Below are positions 12,756 through 23,286 of a DNA stretch of 64,000 nt, one piece after another. Each line of letters starts with the position of its first letter. Within the stretch, counting starts at the first letter, position 1. Below the pieces are notes generated by a model, which saw only the letters and a program-made list of their open reading frames with translations, did not search any database and had not been told where the DNA came from. The stretch lies in the NCBI RefSeq assembly GCF_029227915.1, contig NC_079881.1, positions 28,001,501 to 28,065,500 on the forward strand, in the 5' to 3' direction. The stretch comes from Hydractinia symbiolongicarpus. Taxonomy: Eukaryota; Cnidaria; Hydrozoa; Anthoathecata; Hydractiniidae. A program made the translations under genes and the position numbers.

Positions 12756-13971
12756 TTTGATGAGACGCTGAATAAAAGCAGTTTAATCGCCGGCAAACGA
12801 AAACCCGCGATTTCCCGTAAATCCCGGGCTTGGCTCGTATAGTCAAAAGTATACAAAGAAAGTACCCAGGGAGTAAACTCATTTCCCGAACGATTTTTTA
12901 TATTATTTTTTTACCACTAAACGCATGAGACTTGTAGTTTTCAAAAATATTTTCATATTTGATGGGACGCTGAATAAAAGAAGTTTAATCGCCGGCAAAC
13001 AAAAATCCGCGATTTCCCGTAAATCCCGGACTCGGCCCGTATAGTCAAAAGTACACAAAGAAAGTACCCAGGGAGTAAACTAATTTCCTGAACGATTTTT
13101 TAAATTATTTTTTCACCACTAAAACGCATGAGACTTGTAGTTTTCAAAAATGTTTTCATTTTTGATGAGACGCTTAATGAAAGAGGTTTAATCGCCGGCA
13201 AACGAAATCCCGCGTTTTCCCGTAAATCCGGGGCTTGGCCCGTATAGTCGAATGTATACAAAGAAAGTACCCAGGGAGTAAACTCATTTCCCGAACGATT
13301 TTTTAAACTTTTTTTTCAGCACTAAAACGCATGAGACTTGTAGTTTTCAAAAATGTTTTCATTTTTGATGAGACGCCGAATAAAAGAAGTTTAATTGCCG
13401 GCAAACGAAAACCTGCGATTTCCCGTAAATCCTGGACTCGGCCCGTATAGTCAAAAGTATACAAAGAAAGTTCCCAGGGAGTAAACTCATTTCCCAAACG
13501 ATTTTTTAAATTATTATTTCACCACTAAAACGCATGAGACTTGTAGTTTTCAAGAATGTTTTCATTTTTGATGAGACGCTGAATAAAAGCAGTTTAATCG
13601 CCGGCAAACGAAAACCCGCGATTTCCCGTAAATCCCGGGCTTGGCACGTATAGTCGAATGTATACAAAGAAAGTACCCTGTGAGTAAACTCATTTCCAGA
13701 ACGATTTTTTAAATTATTTTTTCACCACTAAAACGCCTAAGACTTGTAGTTCTTAAAACTGTTTTCATTTTTGATAAGACGCTGAATAAAAGAAGTTTAA
13801 TCGCCGGCAAACGGAAACCCGCGATTTCCCGTAAATCCCGGCTTGGCCCGTATAGTCAAAAGTATACAAAGAAAGTACCCAGGGAGTAAACTCATTTCCC
13901 GAACGACTTTTTAAATTATTTTTTCACCACTAAATCGCACTAGACTTGTATTTTTCGAAAATGTTTTCATT
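12756..13971 (+). repeat. Satellite monomers, displaced piece of 7-mer HOR
   Basis: The run from the CATATTTGATGGG monomer (12,954) through the TCCGGGG and CCTGGACTCGG monomers matches 8,902-9,750 in order at an offset of 4,052 bp. It includes the rare GTACACAAAG marker. It then passes into a monomer with GGCTTGGCCCG and GACTTTTTAAATT before the next HOR begins. Confidence 0.7.
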
Positions 13972-15387
13972 TTTGATGAGACGCTGAATAAAAGCAGTTT
14001 AATAGCCGGCAAACGAAAACCTGCGATTTCCCTAAATCCCGAACTCAGCCCGTATAGGCAAAGGCATACAAAGAAAGTACCCAGGGAGTAAACTCATTTC
14101 CCGAACGATTTTTTAAATTATTTTTGCACCACTAAAACGCATGAGACTTGTAGTTTTCAAAAATGTTTTCATTTTCGATGAGACGCTGAATAAAAGCAGT
14201 TTAATCGCCGGCAAACGAAAACCCGCGATTTTCCGTAAATCCCGGGCTTGGCACGTATATTCGAATGTATACCAAGAAAGTACCCTGTGAGTAAACTCAT
14301 TTCCAGAACGATTTTTTAAATTATTTTTTCACCACTAAAACGCATAAGACTTGTAGTTTTTAAAAATGTTTTCATTTTTGATGAGACGCTGAATAAAAGC
14401 AGTTTAATCGCCGGCAAACGAAAACCTGCGATTTCCCTAAATCCCGGTCTCGGCCCGTATAGGCAAAGGTATACAAAGAAAGTACCCAGGGAGTAAACTC
14501 ATTTCCAGAACGATTTTTTAAATTATTTTTTCACCACTAAAACGCATAAGACTTGTAGTTTTTAAAAATGTTTTCATTTTTGATGAGACGCTGAATAAAA
14601 GAAGTTTAATCGCCGGCAAACGAAAACCCGCGATTTCCCGTAAATCCCGGGCTTGTCCCGTATAGTAAAAAGTATACAAAGAAAGTACCCAGGGAGTAAA
14701 CTCATTTCCCGAACGATTTTTTATATTATTTTTTTACCACTAAACGCATGAGACTTGTAGTTTTAAAAAATATTTTCATATTTGATGGGACGCTGAATAA
14801 AAGAAGTTTATTTGCCGGCAAACGAAAACCCGCGATTTCCCGTAAATCCCGGGCTTGGCCCGTATAGTCAAAAGTATACAAAGAAAGTACCCAGGGAGTA
14901 AACTCATTTCCAGAACGATTTTTTAAATTACTTTTTCACCACTAAAACGCATAAGACTTGTAGTTTATAAAAATGTTTTCATTTTTGATGAGACGCTGAA
15001 GAAAAGAAGTTTAATCGCCGGCAAACGAAAACCTGCGATTTCCCGTAAATCCTGGACTCGGCCCGTATAGGCAAAGGCATACAAAGAAAGTACCCAGGGA
15101 GTAAACTCATTTCCCAAACGATTTTTTAAATTATTTTTTTACCACTAAACGCATGAGACTTGTAGTTTTTAAAAATGTTTTCATTTTTGATGAGACGCTT
15201 AATGAAAGAGGTTTAATCGCCGGAAAACGTTAACCCGCGATTTCCCGTAAATCCCGGCTTGGCCCGTATAGTCAAAAGTATACAAAGAAAGTACCCAGGG
15301 AGTAAACTCATTTCCCGAACGACTTTTTAAATTATTTTTTCACCACTAAATCGCATGAGACTTGTATTTTTCGAAAATGTTTTCATT
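13972..15387 (+). repeat. Second 7-monomer HOR (1,416 bp), copy 1
   Basis: Seven monomers: GCAG with CCCGAACTCAGCCCG and CAAAGGCATAC; GCAG with GGGCTTGGCACG; GCAG with CAAAGGTATAC; GAAG with AGTAAAAAGTATAC; CATATTTGATGGG with TTTATTTGCC; GAAGAAAAGAAG with CAAAGGCATAC; and GAGG with CCGGAAAACG. Markers are 1,416 bp apart in the two copies: CAAAGGCAT at 14,059 and 15,475, CAAAGGTATAC at 14,464 and 15,880. The unit differs in order from the 7-mer at 7.1 kb. Confidence 0.88.
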
Positions 15388-16803
15388 TTTGATGAGACGC
15401 TGAATAAAAGCAGTTTAGTCGCCGGCAAACGAAAACCTGCGATTTCCCTAAATCCCGAACTCAGCCCGTATAGGCAAAGGCATACAAAGAAAGTACCCAG
15501 GGAGTAAACTCATTTCCCGAACGATTTTTTAAATTATTTTTGCACCACTAAAACGCATGAGACTTGTAGTTTTCAAAAATGTTTTCATTTTTGATGAGAC
15601 GCTGAATAAAAGCAGTTTAATCGCCGGCAAACGAAAACCCGCGATTTTCCGTAAATCCCGGACTTGGCACGTATAGTCGAATGTATACAAAGAAAGTACC
15701 CTGTGAGTAAACTCATTTCCAGAACGATTTTTTAAATTATTTTTTCACCACTAAAACGCATAAGACTTGTAGTTTTTAAAAATGTTTTCATTTTTGATGA
15801 GACGCTGAATAAAAGCAGTTTAATCGCCGGCAAACGAAAACCTGCGATTTCCCTAAATCCCGGATTCGGCCCGTATAGGCAAAGGTATACAAAGAAAGTA
15901 CCCTGGGAGTAAACTCATTTGCAGAACGATTTTTTAAATTATTTTTTCACCACTAAAACGCATAAGACTTGTAGTTTTTAAAAATGTTTTCATTTTTGAT
16001 GAGACGCTGAATAAAAGAAGTTTAATCGCCGGCAAACGAAAACCCGCGATTTCCCGTAAATCCCGGGCTTGGCCCGTATAGTAAAAAGTATACAAAGAAA
16101 GTACCCAGGGAGTAAACTCATTTCCCGAACGATTTTTTATATTATTTTTTTACCACTAAACGCATGAGACTTTTAGTTTTCAAAAATATTTTCATATTCG
16201 ATGGGACGCTGAATAAAAGAAGTTTATTTGCCGGCAAACGAAAACCCGCGATTTCCCGTAAATCCCGGGCTTGGCCCGTATAGTCAAAAGTATACAAAGA
16301 AAGTACCCAGGGAGTAAACTCATTTCCCGAACGATTTTTTAAATTATTTTTTCACCACTAAAACGCATGAGACTTGTAGTTTTCAAAAATGTTTTCATTT
16401 TTGATGAGACGCTGAAGAAAAGAAGTTTAATCGCCGGCAAACGAAAACCTGCGATTTCCCGTAAATCCTGGACTCGGCCCGTATAGGCAAAGGCATACAA
16501 AGAAAGTACCCAGGGAGTAAACTCATTTCCCAAACGATTTTTTAAATTAATTTTTTACCACTAAACGCATGAGACTTGTAGTTTTCAAAAATGTTTTCAT
16601 TTTTGATGAGACGCTTAATGAAAGAGGTTTAATCGCCGGAAAACGTAAACCCGCGATTTCCCGTAAATCCCGGACTCGGCCCGTATAGTCAAAAGTATAC
16701 AAAGAAAGTACCCAGGGAGTAAACTCATTTCCCGAACGATTTTTTAAATTATTTTTTCACCACTAAACGCATGAGACTTTTAGTTTTCAAAAATATTTTC
16801 ATA
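15388..16803 (+). repeat. Second 7-monomer HOR (1,416 bp), copy 2
   Basis: Same order as 13,972-15,387 with scattered point differences (for example CCCGGATTCGG for CCCGGTCTCGG, and CATATTCGATGGG for CATATTTGATGGG). Its last three monomers were then duplicated once more, see 16,804-17,411. Confidence 0.88.
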
Positions 16804-17411
16804 TTCGATGGGACGCTGAATAAAAGAAGTTTATTTGCCGGCAAACGAAAACCCGCGATTTCCCGTAAATCCCGGGCTTGGCCCGTATAGTCAAAAGTAT
16901 ACAAAGAAAGTACCCAGGGAGTAAACTCATTTCCCGAACGATTTTTTAAATTATTTTTTCACCACTAAAACGCATGAGACTTGTAGTTTTCAAAAATGTT
17001 TTCATTTTTGATGAGACGCTGAAGAAAAGAAGTTTAATCGCCGGCAAACGAAAACCTGCGATTTCCCGTAAATCCTGGACTCGGCCCGTATAGGCAAAGG
17101 CATACAAAGAAAGTACCCAGGGAGTAAACTCATTTCCCAAACGATTTTTTAAATTAATTTTTTACCACTAAACGCATGAGACTTGTAGTTTTCAAAAATG
17201 TTTTCATTTTTGATGAGACGCTTAATGAAAGAGGTTTAATCGCCGGAAAACGTAAACCCGCGATTTCCCGTAAATCCCGGACTCGGCCCGTATAGTCAAA
17301 AGTATACAAAGAAAGTACCCAGGGAGTAAACTCATTTCCCGAACGATTTTTTAAATTATTTTTTCACCACTGAAACGCATGAGACTTGTAGTTTTCAAAA
17401 ATGTTTTCATT
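16804..17411 (+). repeat. Trimer duplication (607-608 bp)
   Basis: CATATTCGATGGG, GAAGAAAAGAAG and GAGG/CCGGAAAACGTAAACC monomers repeat the trimer at 16,197-16,803. The rare CATATTCG marker occurs at 16,193 and 16,800, 607 bp apart, and the two trimers look nearly identical. This is a tandem duplication of the end of the preceding 7-mer, so it is younger than that HOR. Confidence 0.85.
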
Positions 17412-18018
17412 TTTGATGAGACGCTTAATGAAAGAGGTTTAATCGCCGGCAAACGAAATCCCGCGTTTCCCGTAAATCCCGGGCTTGGCCCGTATAGTCG
17501 AATGTATACAAAGAAAGTACCCAGGGAGTAAACTCATTTCCCGAACGATTTTTTAAATTTTTTTTTCACCACTAAAACGCATGAGACTTGTAGTTTTCAA
17601 ATATGTTTTCATTTTTGATGAGACGCTGAATAAAAGAAGTTTAATCGCCGGCAAACGAAAACCTGCGATTTCCCGTAAATCCTGGACTCGGCCCGTATAG
17701 TCAAAAGTATACAAAGAAAGTACCCAGGGAGTAAACTCATTTCCCAAACGATTTTTTATATTATTATTTCACCACTAAAACGCATGAGACTTGTAGTTTT
17801 CAAGAATGTTTTCATTTTTGATGAGACGCTGAAGAAAAGAAGTTTAATCGCCGGCAAACAAAAACCTGCGATTTCCCGTAAATCCTGGACTCGGCCCGTA
17901 TAGGCAAAGGCATACAAAGAAAGTACCCAGGGAGTAAACTCATTTCCCAAACGATTTTTTAAATTAATTTTTTACCACTAAACGCATGAGACTTGTAGTT
18001 TTCAAAAATGTTTTCATT
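17412..18018 (+). repeat. Satellite monomers joining two HORs
   Basis: Three monomers: GAGG with CGAAATCCCGCGTTTCCC, GAAG with CAAATATG upstream and CCTGGACTCGG, and GAAGAAAAGAAG with CAAAGGCATAC. The first two recur at 18.2-18.4 kb (offset 810 bp, four monomers) and again at 20.4-20.6 kb. The segment therefore links the trimer block to the 11-mer. Confidence 0.7.
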
Positions 18019-20045
18019 TTTGATGAGACGCTTAATGAAAGAGGTTTAATCGCCGGAAAACGTAAACCCGCGATTTCCCGTAAATCCCGGACTCGGCCCG
18101 TATAGTCAAAAGTATACAAAGAAAGTACCCAGGGAGTAAACTCATTTCCCGAACGATTTTTTAAATTATTTTTTCACCACTAAAACGCATGAGACTTGTA
18201 GTTTTCAAAAATGTTTTCATTTTTGATAAGACGCTTAATGAAAGAGGTTTAATCGCCGGCAAACGAAATCCCGCGTTTCCCGTAAATCCCGGGCTTGGCC
18301 CGTATAGTCGAATGTATACAAAGAAAGTACCCAGGGAGTAAACTCATTTCCCGAACGATTTTTTAAATTTTTTTTTCACCACTAATACGCATGAGACTTG
18401 TAGTTTTCAAATATGTTTTCATTTTTGATGAGACGCTGAATAAAAGAAGTTTAATCGCCGGCAAACGAAAACCTGCGATTTCCCGTAAATCCTGGACTCG
18501 GCCCGTATAGTCAAAAGTATACAAAGAAAGTACCCAGGGAGTAAACTCATTTCCCAAACGATTTTTTATATTATTATTTCACCACTAAAACGCACGAGAC
18601 TTGTAGTTTTCAAGAATGTTTTCATTTTTGATGAGACGCTGAATAAAAGCAGTTTAATCGCCGGCAAACGAAAACCCGCGATTTCCCGTAAATCCTGGAC
18701 TCGGCCCGTATAGTCAAAAGTATACAAAGAAAGTACCCAGGGAGTAAACTCATTTCCCAAACGATTTTTTATATTATTATTTCACCACTAAAACGCATGA
18801 GACTTGTAGTTTTCAAGAATGTTTTCATTTTTGATGAGACGCTGAATAAAAGCAGTTTAATCGCCGGCAAACGAAAACCCGCGATTTCCCGTAAATCCCG
18901 GGCTTGGCACGTATAGTCGAATGTATACAAAGAAAGTACCCTGTGAGTAAACTCATTTCCCGAACGATTTTTTAAATTATTTTTTCACCACTAAAACGCA
19001 TAAGACTTGTAGTTTTTAAAACTGTTTTCATTTTTGATAAGACGCTGAATAAAAGAAGTTTAATCGCCGGCAAACGAAAACCTGCGATTTCCCGTAAATC
19101 CTGGACTCGGCCCGTATAGTCAAAAGTATACAAAGAAAGTACCCAGGGAGTAAACTCATTTCCCAAACGATTTTTTAAATTATTATTTCACCACTAAAAC
19201 GCATGAGACTTGTAATTTTCAAGAATGTTTTCATTTTTGATGAGACGCTGAATAAAAGCAGTTTAATCGCCGGCAAACGAAAACCCGCGATTTCCCGTAA
19301 ATCCCGGGCTTGGCACGTATAGTCGAATGTATACAAAGAAAGTACCCTGTGAGTAAACTCATTTCCAGAACGATTTTTTAAATTATTTTTTCACCACTAA
19401 AACGCATAAGACTTGTATTTTTTAAAAATGTTTTCACTTTTGATGAGACGCTGAATAAAAGAAGTTTAATCGCCAGCAAACGAAAACCCGCGATTTCCCG
19501 AAAATCTCGGACTTGGCCCGTATAGTCAAAAGTATACAAAGAAAGTACCCAGGGAGTAAACTCATTTCCCGAACGATTTTTTATATCATTTTTTTACCAC
19601 TAAACGCATGAGACTTGTAGTTTTCAAAAATATTTTCATATTTGATGGGACGCTGAATAAAAGAAGTTTAATCGCCGGCAAACGAAAATCCGCGATTTCC
19701 CGTAAATCCCGGGCTTGGCCCGTATAGTCAAAAGTATACAAAGAAAGTACCCAGGGAGTAAACTCATTTCCCGAACGATTTTTGAAATTATTTTTTCACC
19801 ACTAAAACGCATGAGACTTGTAGTTTTCAAAAATGTTTTCATTTTTGATGAGACGCTGAATAAAAGAAGTTTATTCGCCGGCAAACGAAAACCCGCGATT
19901 TCCCGTAAATCCCGGGCTTGGCCCGTATAGTGAAAAGTATACAAAGAAAGTACCCAGGAAGTAAACTCATTTCCTGGACGATTTTTTATATTATTTTTTT
20001 ACCACTAAACGCATGAGACTTGTAGTTTTCAAAAATGTTTTCATT

Positions 20046-20248
20046 TTTGATGAGACGCTGAATAAAAGAAGTTTAATCGCCGGCAAACGAAAACCCGCGA
20101 TTTCCCGTAAATCCCGGGCTTGGCCCGTATAGTAAAAAGTATACAAAGAAAGTACCCAGGGAGTAAACTCATTTCCCAAACGATTTTTTAAATTATTATT
20201 TCACCACTAAAACGCATGAGACTTGTAGTTTTCAAAAATGTTTTCATT
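20046..20248 (+). repeat. Representative satellite monomer (203 bp)
   Basis: This copy differs from my visual consensus at about three sites (GTAAAAAG for GTCAAAAG, CCCAAACG for CCCGAACG, ATTATTTC for ATTTTTTC), so it serves as a reference unit. Order of parts: the anchor TTTGATGAGACGC; the variable block TGAATAAAAGAAG, which distinguishes classes (GAAG, GCAG, GAGG, GTGG, GTTG); a G+C-rich core with CCCG repeated at 9-11 bp spacing; GTATAC; the variable CCCAGGGAG / CCCTGTGAG block; a T/A-rich stretch of about 25 bp; and a 12-bp internal direct repeat, GTTTTCAAAAAT then GTTTTCATTTTT. The length is close to a nucleosome repeat. Confidence 0.9.
20115..20127. other. Small inverted repeat in monomer core
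   Basis: CGGGC TTG GCCCG is a 5-bp perfect inverted repeat with a 3-nt spacer, overlapping the palindrome CCCGGG. It is present in every monomer of the CCCGGGCTTGGCCCG class and destroyed in the CCCGGACTCGGCCCG and CCCGAGTCGGCCCG classes, so it is a class-specific feature. Whether it forms a hairpin or binds a protein is unknown. A 5-bp stem is short. Confidence 0.55.
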
Positions 20249-22478
20249 TTTGATGAGACGCTTAATGAAAGAGGTTTAATCGCCGGAAAACGTAAACCCG
20301 CGATTTCCCGTAAATCCCGGACTCGGCCCGTATAGTCAAAAGTATACAAAGAAAGTACCCAGGGAGTAAACTCATTTCCCGAACGATTTTTTAAATTATT
20401 TTTTCACCACTAAAACGCATGAGACTTGTAGTTTTCAAAAATGTTTTCATTTTTGATGAGACGCTCAATGAAAGAGGTTTAATCGCCGGCAAACGAAATC
20501 CCGCGTTTCCCGTAAATCCCGGGCTTGGCCCGTATAGTCGAATGTATACAAAGAAAGTACCCAGGGAGTAAACTCATTTCCCGAACGATTTTTTAAATTT
20601 TTTTTTCACCACTAAAACGCATGAGACTTGTAGTTTTCAAATATGTTTTCATTTTTGATGAGACGCTGAATAAAAGAAGTTTAATCGCCGGCAAACGAAA
20701 ACCTGCGATTTCCCGTAAATCCTGGACTCGGCCCGTATAGTCAAAAGTATACAAAGAAAGTACCCAGGGAGTAAACTCATTTCCCAAACGATTTTTTATA
20801 TTATTATTTCACCACTAAAACGCATGAGACTTGTAGTTTTCAAGAATGTTTTCATTTTTGATGAGACGCTGAATAAAAGCAGTTTAATCGCCGGCAAACG
20901 AAAACCCGCGATTTCCCGTAAATCCCGGGCTTGGCACGTATAGTCGAATGTATACAAAGAAAGTACCCTGTGAGTAAACTCATTTCCCGAACGATTTTTT
21001 AAATTATTTTTTCACCACTAAAACGCATAAGACTTGTAGTTTTTAAAACTGTTTTCATTTTTGATAAGACGCTGAATAAAAGAAGTTTAATCGCCGGCAA
21101 ACGAAAACCTGCGATTTCCCGTAAATCCTGGACTCGGCCCGTATAGTCAAAAGTATACAAAGAAAGTACCCAGGGAGTAAACTCATTTCCCAAACGATTT
21201 TTTAAATTATTATTTCACCACTAAAACGCATGAGACTTGTAATTTTCAAGAATGTTTTCATTTTTGATGAGACGCTGAATAAAAGCAGTTTAATCGCCGG
21301 CAAACGAAAACCCGCGATTTCCCGTAAATCCCGGGCTTGGCACGTATAGTCGAATGTATACAAAGAAAGTACCCTGTGAGTAAACTCATTTCCAGAACGA
21401 TTTTTTAAATTATTTTTTCACCACTAAAACGCATAAGACTTGTAGTTTTTAAAAATGTTTTCATTTTTGATGAGACGCTGAATAAAAGCAGTTTAATCGC
21501 CGGCAAACGAAAACCTGCGATTTCTCTAAATCCCGGACTCGGCCCGTATAGGCAAAGGTATACAAAAAAAGTACCCAGGGAGTAAACTCATTTCCAGAAC
21601 GATTTTTTAAATTATTTTTTCACCACTAAAACGCATAAGACTTGTATTTTTTAAAAATGTTTTCACTTTTGATGAGACGCTGAATAAAAGATGTTTAATC
21701 GCCAGCAAACGAAAACCCGCGATTTCCCGAAAATCTCGGGCTTGGCCCGTATAGTCAAAAGTATACAAAGAAAGTACCCAGGGAGTAAACTCATTTCCCG
21801 AACGATTTTTTATATCATTTTTTTACCACTAAATGCATGAGACTTGTAGTTTTCAAAAATATTTTCATATTTGATGGGACGCTGAATAAAAGAAGTTTAA
21901 TCGCCGGCAAACGAAAATCCGCGATTTCCCGTAAATCCTTGACTCGGCCCCTATAGTCAAAAGTATACAAAGAAAGTACCCAGGGAGTAAACTCATTTCC
22001 CGAACGATTTTTGAAATTATTTTTTCACCACTAAAACGCATGAGACTTGTAGTTTTCAAAAATGTTTTCATTTTTGATGAGACGCTGAATAAAAGAAGTT
22101 TATTCGCCGGCAAACGAAAACCCGCGATTTCCCGTAAATCCCGGGCTTGGCCCGTATAGTCAAAAGTATACAAAGAAAGTACCCAGGAAGTAAACTCATT
22201 TCCTGGACGATTTTTTATATTATTTTTTTACCACTAAACGCATGAGACTTGTAGTTTTCAAAAATGTTTTCATTTTTGATGAGACGCTGAATAAAAGAAG
22301 TTTAATCGCCGGCAAACGAAAACCCGCGATTTCCCGTAAATCCCGGGCTTGGCCCGTATAGTAAAAAGTATACAAAGAAAGTACCCAGGGAGTAAACTCA
22401 TTTCCCGAACGATTTTTTATATTATTTTTTTACCACTAAACGCATGAGACTTGTAGTTTTCAAAAATATTTTCATATT
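20249..22478 (+). repeat. 11-monomer HOR (2,230 bp), copy 2
   Basis: Partner of 18,019-20,248. It lacks the extra CCTGGACTCGG monomer of copy 1 but contains an additional GCAG monomer (CTCTAAATCCCGG, CAAAGGTATAC) around 21.48-21.68 kb. Similarity is lost after about 22,390, where this copy reads CCCGAACG followed by TTTTTTATATTATT instead of CCCAAACG. Confidence 0.85.
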
Positions 22479-23286
22479 TGATGGGACGCTGAATAAAAGA
22501 AGTTTATTTGCCGGCAAACGAAAACCCGCGATTTCCCGTAAATCCCGGGCTTGGCCCGTATAGTCAAAAGTATACAAAGAAGGTACCCAGGGAGTAAACT
22601 CATTTCCAGAACGATTTTTTAAATTACTTTTTCACCACTAAAACGCATAAGACTTGTAGTTTATAAAAATGTTTTCATTTTTGATGAGACGCTGAAGAAA
22701 AGAAGTTTAATCGCCGGCAAACGAAAACCTGCGATTTCCCGTAAATCCTGGACTCGGCCCGTATAGTCAAAAGTATACAAAGAAAGTACCCAGGGAGTAA
22801 ACTCATTTCCCAAACGATTTTTTATATTATTTTTTTACCACTAAACGCATGAGACTTGTAGTTTTCAAAAATATTTTCATATTTGATGGGACGCTGAATA
22901 AAAGACGTTTATTTGCCGGCAAACGAAAACCCGCGATTTCCTGTAAATCCCGGGCTTGGCCCGTATAGTCAAAAGTATACAAAGAAGGTACCCAGGGAGT
23001 AAACTCATTTCCAGAACGATTTTTTAAATTACTTTTTCACCACTAAAACGCATAAGACTTGTAGTTTATAAAAATGTTTTCATTTTTGATGAGACGCTGA
23101 AGAAAAGAAGTTTAATCGCCGGCAAACGAAAACCTGCGATTTCCCGTAAATCCTGGACTAGGCCCGTATAGTCAAAAGTATACAAAGAAAGTACCCAGGG
23201 AGTAAACTCATTTCCCAAACGATTTTTTAAATTATTTTTTTACCACTAAACGCATGAGACTTGTAGTTTTCAAAAATGTTTTCATT
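22477..23286 (+). repeat. Dimeric repeat, about 405 bp x2
   Basis: CATATTTGATGGG monomers with TTTATTTGCC begin at 22,477 and 22,883. Each is followed by a GAAGAAAAGAAG monomer with GTAGTTTATAAAAATG upstream and CCTGGACT. Both copies share GAAGGTACCC. This is the last place where the CATATTTGATGGG marker occurs in the window. Confidence 0.8.

Larger units (their letters stand above)
18019..20248 (+). repeat. 11-monomer HOR (2,230 bp), copy 1
   Basis: Begins with the GAGG/CCGGAAAACGTAAACC monomer. That monomer recurs at 20,249, 2,230 bp later. Shared rare markers include CAAATATG, TTAAAACTG, GTATTTTTTAAAAATG with TTTTCACTTTTG, AAAATCTCGG, TTTTTATATCATT and TTTCCTGGACG, the last near 19,972 and 22,201. 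Relative to copy 2 this copy has one extra monomer near 18,566-18,768 (CGCACGAGAC upstream) and lacks one monomer further on, so the two changes cancel and the period stays 2,230 bp. Confidence 0.85.

Noticed and set aside
20085-20127. CENP-B box in the G+C-rich core
   Set aside because: The reverse strand has TTTTCGTTTGCCGGCG, which begins like the CENP-B core TTCG but lacks the required A and CGGG at the right spacing. No good match was found by eye on either strand.
20115-20127. Rho-independent terminator at the CGGGC-TTG-GCCCG inverted repeat
   Set aside because: The stem is only 5 bp, no T-run follows directly, and there is no gene upstream. The context is a eukaryotic-type satellite.
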